NCBI RefSeq assembly: GCF_030272615.1
Contig: NC_081410.1
Span: 146,849,349 to 146,913,348, forward strand
Reading direction: 5' to 3'
Length of the DNA: 64,000 nt
DNA from: Cryptomeria japonica
Taxonomy: Eukaryota > Streptophyta > Pinopsida > Cupressales > Cupressaceae
Part shown: positions 35,771 through 48,600 of the stretch, piece by piece
Position numbering within the stretch: position 1 is the first letter of the stretch
How the letters are laid out: every line of letters begins with the position of its first letter
The notes under the pieces: model-generated
What the model was told of the DNA's origin: nothing
The model's input: only the letters and a program-made list of their open reading frames with translations
Database searches by the model: none
Program-made: the position numbers and the translations under genes

Positions 35771-37200
35771 ACATCAATAGATTGGAAGAGCCTGAACCAC
35801 CGACTGAATCAGTTGAACCCTCCCCGCAAAGGATAACCATCTATGAGTCCAGTGTTCAACCTTCGAGTGGAATTTATCCAAGATCCCTTGCCACGAATCC
35901 CTAGGAGGGTTGCCAGGAGAGATAGGGATACCCAAATACATCAATAGGGCAGGGAGCCAACTTGGAATCTCAAGATAAGAGCAATCTTCCTTTAAATAGA
36001 TTCAGGAGTGTTGAAAAAGAGGATAGAAGATTTATCCTCATTGATCATCTGGCCAAAAGCCGCAAGATAAACATCCAGGACCTTACACAAATTAGTAGCT
36101 TCATTAATCCGAGCTAGCCCCATAAGGGTTGTATCATCCACAAACTGCAAGTGAGACTGCGGCTGCAAGTCATTACCCCATCTCCAACCCTGAATAGTAC
36201 CCAAGCCCACATTATGCTTAATCAGCCTCCCCAGACCCTCAGCAAGAAGAATAAATAAATAAGGGGAGAGGGGATCTCCCTGGCGGAGACCCCTAGAAGC
36301 ACCAAACAGCTCAGTATGGTCTCCATTGATGAGCACAGAGAAAGAGGTGGTCGTAACACAACTCATAACCCACTTGATCCACTCATCAACAAAACCAAAA
36401 TCCCTAAGGATCTTCTGAAGGAAGGACCACCGAACTCTATCGTACGCCTTAACCATATCCAGCTTGATAAACATATCTTTTTCCTTGGAAGTTGCCATAG
36501 AATGAATGGTCTCTGTAGCAATGACCACCCCATCCAGAATTTGGCGCCCTTCCACAAACCCACTCTGCTCCTCAGAAATAATATTCCCCAGGCTCTTCTT
36601 CAATCTATCTGCTATCAGCTTAGAGATGATCTTATAAATCACATTGCATAGGGAGATAGGGCAGAACTGGCCTAACCAGTCGACCCCTTCACACTTGGGG
36701 ATTAGAGAAATGAAGGTCGCGTTCAATGCCCTAAGCATCTGCTTATTCCTCTAGGACTCTTGGACTACTTCCAATAAATCCAGCTTAATGATATCCCAGA
36801 ACTCTTGAAAGAACTCAACCGAGAACCCATCTGGTCCAGGAGCCTTTCCTTTCCTCATGTGGAAGATAATCCTCTCAAGTTCTTCCATCAAAATAGGACA
36901 CAAAAGCTGATCATTCATCTCCCTCGAGACATGAGAAGGGATGCAAGCCAGAACCAGATTCTCCTCCATTGTTTCCCTTTGAGAGTCCTCCCTAAAGAGG
37001 GACTGGAAAAACTGGAGAGACTCCCTAGTCATCTCCTACAAGGATAAGCACTGCTCACCTTTGTCATTAACCAGAATAGGAATGGAATTTCCGTGTCTCC
37101 TTGTTTTCACTGAGTTGAAGAAGAAAGCAGTGTTCTTGTCCCCCTCCTTCAGCCAATCAATACAAGCTCTCTGCTTCCAATATATTTCTTCCCTAAGCTC
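35771..37200 (-). pseudogene. LINE ORF2 reverse transcriptase
   Basis: Pieces 37032-36751 and 36738-35992 are in one frame, separated by a stop. Motifs in order: KAPGPDGFSVEFFQ in the first piece; SLIPKCEGVD, IKLDMVKAYDRVRW (residues 91-104), GLRQGDPLSPYLF (150-162) and the catalytic FVDD (199-202) in the second. FVDD replaces the FADD common in plant LINEs. The same frame extends upward through stops near 37035 and 37198 to the endonuclease. Confidence 0.95.
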
Positions 37201-38229
37201 TCATTCCTCAACCACCTTGACCGCCCTAGCTTCCTCTCTAAGCAATTCCTCAGACAACCCATGCTCTTTGATTTCACTGGTGATCTCATTTAGCACAATT
37301 TGAGCAGCTTTCTTCTCATGAAAAATGTTCCTGAAACCTTGTCGGTTCCACTGTTTAAGCTGAAGCTTAACAAATTGCAGCTGCTTGGCAAAAGAGTACA
37401 TGGCAATGCCAAAGGTCGGCCTCCCTTTCCTCCACCAATCCACAACAAGAACCTGCAAAGAAGGGTCCCGGAGCCACATAAGTTGGAATTTGAATGAAGG
37501 CGAGCGGGCTACCTGAGCCAAAGACGAAACCAGCTTGATGGGCCAATAATCCGACCCTCTCCAGTCAAGAATCTCAGAACTTGTGGACCACCCCCCGCCA
37601 ATCCAAAAGCAAGAAACCAGAAAATGATCCAACCGTTCAGCAATCCAATTCTCTCCCACCCTCTTGTTGTTCCAAGTGAACAAACCATTGCTAGGCTTGA
37701 TGTCAACTAGCTGCAGCAAGGAGATACTATCCTGAAAAAGGAAAGAAGAAGGTTCCAACCGCATTACACCCCCCTTATTTTCACTCAACTCCAGGATGGC
37801 ATTGAAGTCTCCTGCCATAATCCAAGGATGAAAAGGGGCCAACCTTCGCATACCAGAAACATGAGACCATAATTTTTGCTTACCCTGAAGATCAGTGGGA
37901 GCATAGATATTTGAAAACAAGATGAATTCCCCAGTCTCAAGACTAGATAGCACCCCGGATAATGAGGATCTAGAGGCAACCCACTAGATAGGGCAGAACC
38001 TTAAAGGGTTCCAAAGACATGTCACCCCTCCCGAGGAACCAGTAGCCCCAACACACTGACACTCGCCTCGCCCCCACAGCTTTGGCACTAGACCCATCAT
38101 ACTATCCACTAAAAGTTTAGTTTCTTGCAAGAAAAGGACATCAGGTGAATGATTCCTAATCAAATCCCGAAAAGCTTTTTGTCTAGGGCCATTGTTCATG
38201 CCCCTTACATTCCATGAGAGCACAATCAT
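37201..38229 (-). pseudogene. LINE ORF2 AP-like endonuclease
   Basis: Begins MIVLSWNVRGMNN at 38229 with N7 and E36 (LQETK), both catalytic in APE-type endonucleases. After an in-frame TAG near 37985, the same frame gives SNIYAPTD, WIMAGDFNAIL and GSDYWPIKL. The last catalytic motif is normally S-D-H; here Tyr replaces His, which one C-to-T change could cause and which would abolish nicking. The ORF2 start overlaps the ORF1 end (38226-38229). Confidence 0.93.
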
Positions 38230-39652
38230 TTAGGAGGGTTGGAAAAGTGTGAATCCAGAGTCTTCACTGACCCTGACTCAACCAAATTCTCCCCCATCAA
38301 TTTGATCTTATCCAAATCCTTCTTTCTACCAACCTTTGAGCTCTTCTCTGAAGCACTTTTCTTAATATCTTTCTGATGTAGACCCAGGTGAACGGCGGAC
38401 CTATTACTTTTAACCCCAGCCAATTCCAATTTCAAAGCAATTGGAGAACCCTCCCCCTCAGCTAGATTCACCTCAATACCAGGAGCCAGGCCCAACTGAA
38501 CCCCTACTGTCTGGTCCATCTCCATCTGCTAGCTTCCAACCACTAGCAGGGCTTGGGTAGATTCCTCCATTACACTTTCCGGAACCCCTCCTGATGCACC
38601 CTGATCTAGAGGGGTTAACCCCGAATTAACTTCCCAATGGCTCAGGTCATCCAAGGCCTCAAATCTATTAAAGGTATCCTCCTCACGTCTCTCCTATAAG
38701 GGTCTCTTTTGTCCTCTATTCCTGTTCTTTATCTTAATTGAGACAAAACCATCAGCACCCTCTACCACACCCGACATGGCAGCTTTCCCTTTCTCAGCCC
38801 TATCAAGGCTCGGTTCTAACTGCTGAGGTTATCGCACCACCAGTTTGTATCTAGGACACTTACGCTATAAATGACCATACTCATGACACAGATGGAAGTG
38901 AAAAGGTAAAGTCTTGTAATCTAACTATTGAACCCAAGAAGAAGAGCCTACACACATATCTATAGCATCTGGCAAGGGTTTACTAAGATCTATTTCAACA
39001 CAGATACGTGCAAAGGTCATTACCTTCTCCCCAGAGTTTGCGACGAGGATCCCACTGGCCTCCCAAGCAGAGCGGTGAGCATCCGTAGCACATCTTTCCG
39101 ACAACATTCCACTGGAAGATGTGGTAACCGAACCCACACCGCAACCCTATTTGGGAGCTCCTCTGAAGGATTAAACCCCGCATGTCAGGGTTTGATGAAT
39201 AATCCCACCTGGTTGTAAAAATACGGGCCTCCTTCAAAGACCCTATTACGTTCCTCCATGCAGTTGAAAGTAACCATGAAGTAGTTATTTGCCAGAAGCA
39301 TAATCTCCATTTCCCCTTCTGATGCCCAGGTCCGTTGCGCCTAGTTTTCCAAAAACTGCAATGAAACCCTCATTCCCAAAAACTTGCAGTATAGCGAGTG
39401 ATTTGAAAAGTATTCAATGTCTTCAGCTATTATCTCAGGAGGGATGATCAGCTTCGGCCTCTCACTGCATCTCTCCAGGCATCCATTATTCTTCACCATG
39501 CGAGAGCTACCAGCACTCCCAGATCCCGAATCACAAGAGAAGAGATTATTGTTAAACATCTTCACATTCTGAAATGGGGGTTTTGAGCCCACCGCAGCAC
39601 GAAAATCCATGGCTGGAGCAACTTGCGAGGCTTCCCCACCTAAAGTCACCAT
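38226..39652 (-). pseudogene. LINE ORF1 (DUF4283 and zinc knuckle)
   Basis: Starts MVTLGGEASQVAPAM at 39652. After a stop near 39341 it continues with LANNYFMVTFNCMEERNRVF and NRVAVWVRLPHLPVE (DUF4283), then an FHLCHEYGHL-like zinc knuckle near 38870. The last piece (38525-38226) is a basic, Ser/Lys-rich tail in another frame. ORF1 would be the RNA-binding partner that packages the LINE RNA. Several stops and frame changes make it non-functional. Confidence 0.88.
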
Positions 39653-40047
39653 CTAGGCACAAAAAATTAAAGAATAACAAGGACAAAATGGCCAAGGGCC
39701 CACACCCCAAAGGTCTCCCCCCGGAGGCTCGGCACCCAAGGCACCTCCCCTCACCAGCACCACCGAAGAAATGCCCGTCGAAAATCCCTGTCACATGGGT
39801 TAGTCTCGGTCGCAACAGGCAAAAAACCACACCCCCGCGCAGTCTTCACACCTCCCAGCAACCACCCCCACACCCGCAGCCGAGCCCTACCAACCCCTTC
39901 CACCACTGTCTTCCCCCGACACCCTGCACTTCCCCCCCCCCCCCCTGGCGAATCCACACTAGCACCGCCTGTGAGCTATTGCCACAAAACCCTAGCTCGG
40001 CCTCCTGCATGCCCCCACACGAACGCCATCATATCAATTTTCTAATC
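39653..40047 (-). other. LINE 5' region
   Basis: GC- and C-rich (runs of C on the plus strand near 39930-39950), unlike the AT-rich surroundings; expected to hold the LINE's internal promoter. The open frames here on both strands are compositional. Confidence 0.6.
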
Positions 40048-40571
40048 GCTTTTTTTAAACTATTATTGTTTAACTATAAAAGTATTTTTTTTAAGAGTAT
40101 TACAGGAGAAATTTATTTATTTATTATTATTCTTTTATTTATTGTATATACATTTATTTTTTAAAGTATATCATTTTATAACTATTTCTTCTTAAATAAT
40201 TATAAAATGATATTTATATTAAAATAATATAAATATATCTAGTATTTGGTGATTTTTTATAATTGTTTGTAAATTAAAATTATTATTTGTAATGGTGAAA
40301 TTTGCATAGTTATATTATTTTTCCTTTATTTTGGTGTTCATTTTGGCCTAATGTCCTAAATGTAATAACATATTTGAAATTTACCCCTTTTTAAATTTCA
40401 AATTTCAAGCCTAAATTTCTTGCCCATGTACATGCTTTTGTATGTTGTCTTAACCATCGTTTCTCATGCTTCAATTTTTTGAAGTAACAAAGAATCAAAT
40501 CCACTTTATTTACATGTAGGTCATGTGCATGCTTTTGTATGTTGTATTTAACATTGTTTCTCATCATTAAC

Positions 40572-40893
40572 TTGACCAAGGATAACATGTTCCTTATTGA
40601 GTCAACAATCCTCTAAAGGTGTTCATAAACACCACCTCAACCACATTCAACTATTAAAATAATGAAGATAAAAATAGCTCTATTGAATAAACATTTTATC
40701 AAACCACTAGGACACATGGTACAATTTAACCATGGATTGACCAAGGATAACATGTTCCTTATTGAGTCAACAATCCTCTAAAGGTGTTCATAAACTCCAC
40801 CTCAACCACATTCAACTATTAAAATAATGAAGATAAAAATAGCTCTATTGAATAAACATTTTATCAAACCACTAGGACACATGGTACAATTTA
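40572..40893. repeat. 165-bp tandem duplication in the right arm
   Basis: TTGACCAAGGATAACATG starts at 40572 and again at 40737; the units match to ACAATTTA at 40728 and 40893 with about one mismatch (CACC/CTCC). The left arm has one copy. It therefore arose after the arms formed. Confidence 0.92.
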
Positions 40894-42564
40894 GTTTCAT
40901 GTATAAAATCAAATATATGTGAATCAAGATTGAAGCCATGGGATGTAGGATTTAATTACACAAAACCTTGACACTACATAGAATCTAACACATTAAACGA
41001 AGGAAAATCAATTTATTCACTATGGCAAATAATTTTTTACATTACAAAGTGATATTATTCCATCATTAGTCTAGACCTAAGTACCCTATCCTTTCATTTA
41101 ATTAGCTAATTTACTTATGTGCATTTACTAGCCTAATTAATTTAATCCAAGTTATTTTTTGCTTATTAATTGTACTTATTCCATTTGCATAGATTTTTTA
41201 TGTTTAAAGGTTATTTATTTATATTATTTCTTGTCAACCCAACATTTTCTTATATACAACCTAAGGTTTGACCTTACAATTATACCTTAGTTTCTCCTAG
41301 GGTTTTTATATATAATAATCCTTTCATTTTATATTTCTTGTGGTGTGCATCAACTTTTCTTTACATATATTTATCATACTTTTGACTAAGATTTCATTAT
41401 ATTGTAGTGCAAATTTCCTTTGATCCTACCCACCCCCACTTGGATAATTCACCATAATGGCTACTTTAAATTATTTTTATTATTTGATATGAATGCAAGT
41501 GTTTCTAATTTTAACATTTTATTATCTTTTGTTACACATGATCCTTCCATCCTTGATACGATTGTGATATTTTAAGTTATCTAGTTTAGGATGACAATTT
41601 TTTGTGGAGAAGTTATTTATCATGTATTAAAATTTCTCTCCTCCATTGAGTAATTGATTGTTGTTTATAAAAACATAATTCACTTGTCCATGAGTCATAT
41701 ACTAATCATGTTTCTCCTACGGCTTGTGATTATGATAAGCATATATCTAGTGAAGATACAACATGTGTTAATACCATTGATAACATTACATCTCTTTACA
41801 TATTCATGACACTATTATACCTTTTGATGATGTTTATTTCATATGCCATGATAGCCCTAAGTCCATAGATTCGTGTTCTTTACTTAATTACCTTCCTTAA
41901 TACACAATTATATCCTTGATGATTAGATTTGTGCATTTCATTTTGACCCTAGATAGATGTCCATGATAGTATTTTGCATAGTGCATTAGCTTCTCATTTA
42001 TCTCATATTGGTATATTTCATCACTATCTCACTCAATAAAGAATGACAATATTGTTCTCGCTTAGGAATTACTGGATGGTGCTTATTGTAATTCTACAAA
42101 TTTATCCTCACATGTCAAATTCTCTCCCAATGTTGGGTTAGATCAAAGGTAATAAATTAGTGGCTTACACAACATTATTTTTTATTTTCTATAATCACCT
42201 ATCATCAAATTCAATATACTTGTTGGGACAAAATTGAAGTTACGAGTCCAAATTTTATGTCAAGATAATGGCTTGATATTTTAGTTTGTGATTCAATTTA
42301 ACCCTATGTAAATATAGGGTGTAAACTTTTGAAAGATGTAATGTCTATTTAATCAAGGTATGGAGACAATAAATGAGTGTAATGAAGTGCAACCTACTTT
42401 TAAATGTGACTAGATTATTTTTAAAATGTTTGCTCTAACTACAAACATTCTAAACTAACAATAGGAATTGAGAACTTTGGCTACGAGCTATTGTAAAAAT
42501 TGCATTACGACTAGAGGAAGTACTATTCAAGCAACTACAAAAAAAATAGAATTTAATTTATAAC

Positions 42565-43327
42565 TATCAATCAAAAAACACCACACATTAGTATAGGATT
42601 ATTATTGACACAAGTATATAACAAAATCACCAATGTTTAATTCACTTGTAGCTAAACCAATCAAATTCTATAAATCTATGAATTATCTTACTAAAAGTGG
42701 GCCCTCCCATTAACATGCCAATTAATAAACATGATGCTCTGAGATTCATCAAGGAAAGCTTTGTATTCCTAATCAAATTTTTGGTATATCATTTTATATA
42801 TCAATAATATTTGACTACAACTTATATACATTTTCAATCAACTTAACAACCTATCTAAAAATATATGAGTTGTTATCATATACATTTTCAATTACCTTAA
42901 CAACCTATCTAAAAATATAGAAGAATTAATATCTTGTAGCATAGTGTCAAAATCCAATGGTTTGATTAACAAGAGTTTGGCCTACGACTACACTTTTCAA
43001 GTCTATTGTTATAACAACATATTCTAATATTGAATAGTAACAATAATACAAAATTACAAGCTAAGACAAAAACAACAACTTCTTAGCTAATATCCCTTGT
43101 TATATTTTGATGTTGTTAAGGATCTCCATTTTCCTTGTCTAATCATACATAGACATGCAAATTAGCATCTCTAAAGTTACATCTTATTCTTTCAATATAT
43201 GATCAAGCATTTTCGTTTTATAAAACTAATAATGGTAGAATAAAGGATAAGGGTTGAACTCTAGTAATAATTAAGTAGAATAAATTGAAGTGTAAACTAT
43301 CAAAACCTAGAGAAGCTTTTGGTCCCA
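42565..43327 (-). mobile_element. 3' LTR of Ty3 element 3
   Basis: Starts TGGGACC at 43327 on the minus strand, after a purine stretch (AGGGAGAAATGA) that fits a polypurine tract. It aligns with 51223-52001 (shared phrases: AACAACCTATCTAAAA, AAATTACAAGCTAA, ATCTTCATTT-like). The far end near 42565 has lost its TGTTGGG edge. Confidence 0.75.
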
Positions 43328-45179
43328 TCATTTCTCCCTAGATGAATTTGCATGTCCTTATGCAACCTAGATTTAGCTACTTACATAGTAGGGTTTTGGT
43401 TTAGGTAACTATTTGGGAAAATCCTACACAAACATCATAATTGTGTTACACCATAAAGCCTTGAGATCCTAGATTCATTGTTCATGATCTTTGACAAATA
43501 TATATGGTCTCTTAGCCTCTCCTTGTTACTAAACTAACCAACTTTTTAATTTATTAATTTATTTGCCTATTGTTGATTGTTTGTAAGGATCTCTTTAAGT
43601 TCCTTCTCTAGAGGGTAAACATCATGTTCCAAGTGGATCACTTTATCTTTCAATACCCATACTTGCTCTTTTTAATGTATAAATATTTTTCTATGCAAAT
43701 GGACATTCATATTTTTTAATGGAAATATCTTATTGTAGGATTATCTTTAAAAACATAATACAAAGCAATGGTTTCATTTTCATGTATCTTTTCAAAAACA
43801 AGTGTTTCCTTTTCATTGCATCTTTTTCTAAAACAAGAGTTTATTTTTCATGCAATTCCTCATAAACATGATTTTCTTCCTCATGTAATCCCTCAAAACA
43901 AGGGTTTTAGTTTCCATGGAGATTAGGAAAATACTTAATGTCTCCCAAGAAATGGCATTGTCATTTTCTTTCAATAAAGGATCATATAAAAAAATTGTAT
44001 TGTCTAGTTCCTCAAAGTCAAAAAATTCCAAAACTTTGGCAGTCTTTAATTATTTTTGTTGTTTCTACTCCTTTCTCTTTTGTTGGTTTTGTTGTTGTTG
44101 TTCATGAATTTGGTGGTCTTTACTTTTCATAAGGTAAGTGCTCATAATTTATACCATGCTCTGTAATTTCTCGTCATTCAACAAAAATTGCACCATTTGC
44201 CAAATCCTATAATCTAGAGGATGATTTATCTATTGATTCTCATTTCATTTTCTCTTTTATATTGTGGAGGGAATCTATTAAGATTTAGTGGATGGTTTGT
44301 TTCCATCCAAACCCTAATTTTATCATCCTTTTTTGTATTTCTTACAACTATAGGTGTTTCATCTTTCTAGATATATCAAACTACTACAATGATCATGTGT
44401 AAGACTAAATTTTGTAGGATCTGGTAGACTTGCCATGACAAATAATGATGAGAACTCCAAATTTAAAATATCTAGAACAGTAATGACTATTTTAATCAAA
44501 AAGGAATTAATGCTCAATCTTAATTAATATACATGGATGATTTAACACACTTCCCCCAACTAATGGTATGATACCATCCTCAATCAATGCCACATACATG
44601 AGTTGTATAAAATAAATCATGCATAATAATAATCTAATGTGGGTTGCATAAGCTAGGTACCAAATGAAATAGGTGGAAAAGTTTGGAAGTGATCAACACA
44701 TTCCATGAATAAACACATTGAAGCTTCTAGCATGGTGTACATTAGGGACAATAGACTAAGGGTAGGTCAAATCAATGTGGTGCATGAGAGAAAAGTGACC
44801 TACGAAAAGAATAGTTGTTGAATATATTTCATACAGAAACAACAAGGTACTACTGACAATAACTAAAAATACAAGGAAGGTTCTATCATAAAGAAGATTA
44901 TATTTTGTTCATGATTATATTTTAAATTTTTTTTTCATTTTTTATAATGACAATCAACCATTGGTAACCTAGTTTTCAACCATTTTCCACCTAGAGGTGT
45001 TGAAGAATCAATTTTCACCTCTAAGAATATTCTAGTTACAATATGCTGAAAATTTAATATTTAAATCGTAATTGTTTAGCAATGCTCGAGGGTTTTCATT
45101 GCTAAATTTTATTGCTTCTTTTTTGTTTTTTGAAGAAGTACCTAAAATGTAGTAGAAAAGGCAAAGTGAATCCTATCAA
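43328..45179 (-). other. 3' internal region of Ty3 element 3, no gene seen
   Basis: Non-coding, AT-rich sequence between the integrase end and the 3' LTR. A minus frame at 44031-43828 (contains EELDNTIFLYD) has no recognised domain. The inverted repeat ends within it, near 43851. Confidence 0.5.
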
Positions 45180-45680
45180 ACACATGGAGCTCCCTCCTAA
45201 AATTAGAGATTAAACTTTATTTTGTAAGAATTTGCTTGTTGAGCTTCAAATAATGATCGTTAACACTAAGATTTGTGTGATCGGAGTCTACAGTGTGAAG
45301 TTTGACTACACTATTATCATAGAAATTATCAATCACATAAGCTCCTAAGCTCCTAGCCATTTAGTATGAAATTTATATTTGAAGTCCTAAAATTTAGAGT
45401 CATACAAAATATGCCAATCTCCTAGTTTTAATAACCTTTTCAAATGAAATGATCATGCGAAAGGGCACATTATTTTTAAACTACTTTTACATGAAATGGA
45501 GCCTCACATTATATTTCATCTAAATATTGGAGCTAATCAATCATTTCTTTTTTAGCGTATGTAAGGTTTAGACCCAATTCCAAGGTAGTGTGTAAGGACT
45601 TTATTTCAAATTCAATAAGCAATACAACTTTCTTACCATAGAGGATTCCATAAGGGATAAGGTTAGTGGTGGTCTTCCAT
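45180..45680 (-). pseudogene. Ty3 integrase C-terminal remnant
   Basis: Minus-strand translation gives LIPYGILYGKKVVLLIEFE, then SLHTTLELGLNLTYAKKEM and, further on, GAYVIDNFYDNSVVKL, in the order of the integrase C-terminus and linker of plant Ty3 elements. Several stops interrupt it. It is cut at about 45684 by transposon copy A. Confidence 0.82.
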
Positions 45681-45687
45681 ATTGTTA

Positions 45688-48600
45688 GTTCCTGCCCCGC
45701 ATGGAACTATTGGCGAGGCTTTGCAATAAATAGTTAATAATCATATGTTCGCACGACCAATAGCGTGGCTTGATTTGTGTTATTTCAAAGCTATGCTAAG
45801 TTTACTTGCATGTTTGGCAGAGATTTGTGATCGGATTTTAACTATTGCCTGCAGGGTGGGAGCGTTGGCATGCTGTAGATGGCGGAGGCGGAGGCATTGC
45901 ACACCCCAATACAAGAGAACGCAATACAGAGGAAGATGGCATAAACAAAAGATCTCGGTTAGCGTTTGCTAAAGGAGCCAGAAAACCAAGATGATAGAAG
46001 GCACCATTTTCGAAGAGAGGGCCGCCAAACAGGGCTTGCAAAGTTCAAATCTGGGGATTGGCAGAGTCTACAGGTTAAAATAAACAGTTGGCGAAAATCA
46101 CCTGATAGTTTGCATGATGTGTACAGCTAGACAGCCGGGGAAGACTGCAGGGCATGCATTTGACCGATAGCGGTAATAAAAAAGAAGAGGCTTAATAAAA
46201 ATTTACAGTTGCAGGGTTTTGCGGGCACGACAATAGGAGGTTCTGTCTTGTGAGTCTTTTTTCCCCTCCATCTCAATTCTGTACGTGGGCTGGGGTTTAC
46301 ACCAGTTTATTGTTGTTTTTTTGTTTTTTATAGTTTTCTTAGCGAATCAATATTTCTGCGATCTGTATTGTGAAAGCTAAAGTCCATCAGATGCCAGTAT
46401 CATAAGTTCACAATCAGATGTAATACGCAGCTTTCTGGTGTCTGGTTCAGAGGATAGCCATCGTTTTAGGGGAAAATCTCCTATGCTTCTAGATACAACT
46501 AGGGTTCCCTGTACTCTCGAGGCAATCATGATGAATGTATTCTTTTGAATTTTTCTAGATTCAATTATGACACACTATCGAATCCAGAAAATTTTAAAAG
46601 AATTAATATAATTTTTTAATATACCACTCATTTTTTGTGCTATTGAAATTTATGTTGTTTTATCTTATGCACTGGTAATCTACAGAGCACCTTTATTCGA
46701 AGTTCAGAAAGATCAATGGGATTGTTATTGCGTTGTACCATGGGATCGATTTCATGCAAATTATAATGTACCCCAAGTAAGACCCATATAAATGATTTAC
46801 GGATATTCTGAAAATATATTGCAGTTTGATATATTTTTAATGTATTACACTTCATTTCAGACTTAATTCACTGATTCGAAATAAATAATATTTTCTAAAA
46901 AATGTTTCATAATCCAGAACAGTGTAGCTCTTATTATAGTTATAGATTTTAGATAAAAAAGGCCATTCAAACTGAATTGTAAATGGAATAAAATTTAAAT
47001 TCTTTTTCTGCAATATTTTTCTTAACAAGATTAGAAAAATGTTTATGCTTATGAAGTAATTAAAACCTTAAATTGATTACAGTAAATTGGAATCCAATCA
47101 AACATGGCAGTCATTGACGTTTTTTTATTTTTTATTTTTCAGTTGTTACTAACTAAGTTACTTAGATTGTCATTCAATTTAGATATGCTGAAATATGATT
47201 TTGAATTCAATACATTTGTCTGTCAATGTGATATAAAACCAAATTAACCGACATTCATGCTATCAGCTGAGCTCGTGTTGGGTGAGTATAAAGCTCTTCC
47301 CTTCTATATTGGAACTCCTCTTGGAAAATCAAGATCTCCATTGTCATTTTTCATTTCCCTTTATTTGAGTGTAGTTCTACTCAACTATAATATTTTACTG
47401 GTGTCACCATTGGTCAAGAAGGTTTTTATTTTTTATTACAAAATTAAAAAACATTATACATTAGAGCCAGCATGGTACATCATCAAATATAGGAAACCTT
47501 TTTGTATAATTACATAGTTTGTTGGATTTTTAATCTATCAAATTTTAACTTGATACATGTTTCGATCCTTGTCTTGTTCAGAAGTCTCACACATTTAAAT
47601 GTGGATGATCTGAAGGTGGTTATTATCCACATATTAAATCTGTTTGCTCTAGCAAACTGATATGTGAAATATGGAATCATTCAAGAGGCATAAGAAAGTT
47701 GAATGAGATCCCTCAAAAAGAAATGTGTTCTTCTGGAATACCGAGATTGTAGGATATGCACAAAACTGATATATTGAAAAGGTTAAAAAATAAAGTTTCA
47801 AGAAAATGCAATTGGTAAGTGTAAAACTGAATACAACCACCTTCAAAATAGCCTTCAATCACGCTATGAACATCCTTTCAGCATAAAGGATGGAGGAGGG
47901 GAGGGGACATAAGTATTGTTTAGATTATTTTCATGTTTGAAAAGGGGTTTGATTTTCCCCTCTAAAACACATTCAACTTTTAAGTCGATTTGTATTTTAT
48001 GATGTTTTTGTATACAATAGTGGAGGTGTTGCTACATAATTTGGTTGTGTACAAATGGTGTTTTAGTCATGCCCAATTATGCATTTTGGACTTATCATGT
48101 TCCTAATATATAATCAATTTGAGAAGTCTTTGTATGGATCTTGTTTGGTCAAGTTTGCATAAGTGTGATGGGAAAAGGTTGTCACTAAATTCAAAGGTGC
48201 TAGTTAGTTTTGTAATTGATGTCAAGGCATCCGGGATGTTGTGACAAAGTATTTGAAAGAGCATCAAGGTATCTGGAAGAGTGTCTAATACCTGGAAGAG
48301 TGCAATTGTTTTCACTGATATTAGAAGAGTTCAGTTGGTGCCAGAGGAGCTCACTGTGCAAGCAAAATTGAATACGCATGTAATTGTATAGACACAACTA
48401 CAACAGTCATATCAATTCTAGAGGGAAAATTGCAACCTATGAGGGAAACTCATCGAATAATGTTTTTGTTTTTTAAGACAAAGTGCTAGCAAATACTTAT
48501 ATAGTACTTGGAAATATAAATAATACACCATAGAAAAGGTATCAAAATAAAGGTAGAACGGAGAGAAGAGCTCAATTTGTGTGAATCAAAATAGAGCTAC

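Larger units (their letters stand above)
33814..40047 (-). mobile_element. Full-length plant L1-type LINE
   Basis: A 6234-bp non-LTR retrotransposon on the minus strand: GC-rich 5' region (40047-39660), ORF1 (DUF4283 and zinc knuckle), ORF2 (AP-like endonuclease, RT, zf-RVT, RNase H) and a poly(A) tail (plus-strand T run 33814-33823). A target duplication of about 12 bp, GCTTTTTTTAAA (one T and one A variable), lies at 33800-33813 and 40048-40059. The left arm near 21850 shows the empty site. ORF2 has several stops and frame changes, so it is inactive. Confidence 0.95.
29913..43851 (-). repeat. Right arm of giant inverted repeat
   Basis: Reverse-complement partner of 17624-25876, about 13.9 kb because it includes a 6.2-kb LINE (33814-40047). 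Other differences from the left arm are a 28-bp tandem duplication at the inner end (near 29949-30004), about 145 extra bp near 32030-32180, a 165-bp tandem duplication (40572-40893) and about 330 extra bp near 40894-41225. The outer end lies inside Ty3 element 3. No intact host gene is seen. Confidence 0.93.

Noticed and set aside
36316-37497. Several plus-strand frames of 65-111 codons.
   Set aside because: They are antisense shadows of LINE RT and endonuclease.
39574-40164. 196-codon plus-strand frame rich in Pro, His and Ser.
   Set aside because: It lies opposite LINE ORF1 and its GC-rich 5' region and crosses the LINE end, so it is compositional.
17624-43851. The inverted repeat as one giant DNA transposon with 8-kb terminal repeats.
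   Set aside because: No transposase in the loop, no shared target duplication at the outer ends, and the arms contain part of an unrelated Ty3 element, so a segmental duplication fits better.
45745-46041. Two overlapping frames in the GC-richer start of transposon copy A.
   Set aside because: The region is shared with copy B as DNA, but neither frame is kept open there, so no gene is called; it may still be an old captured exon.
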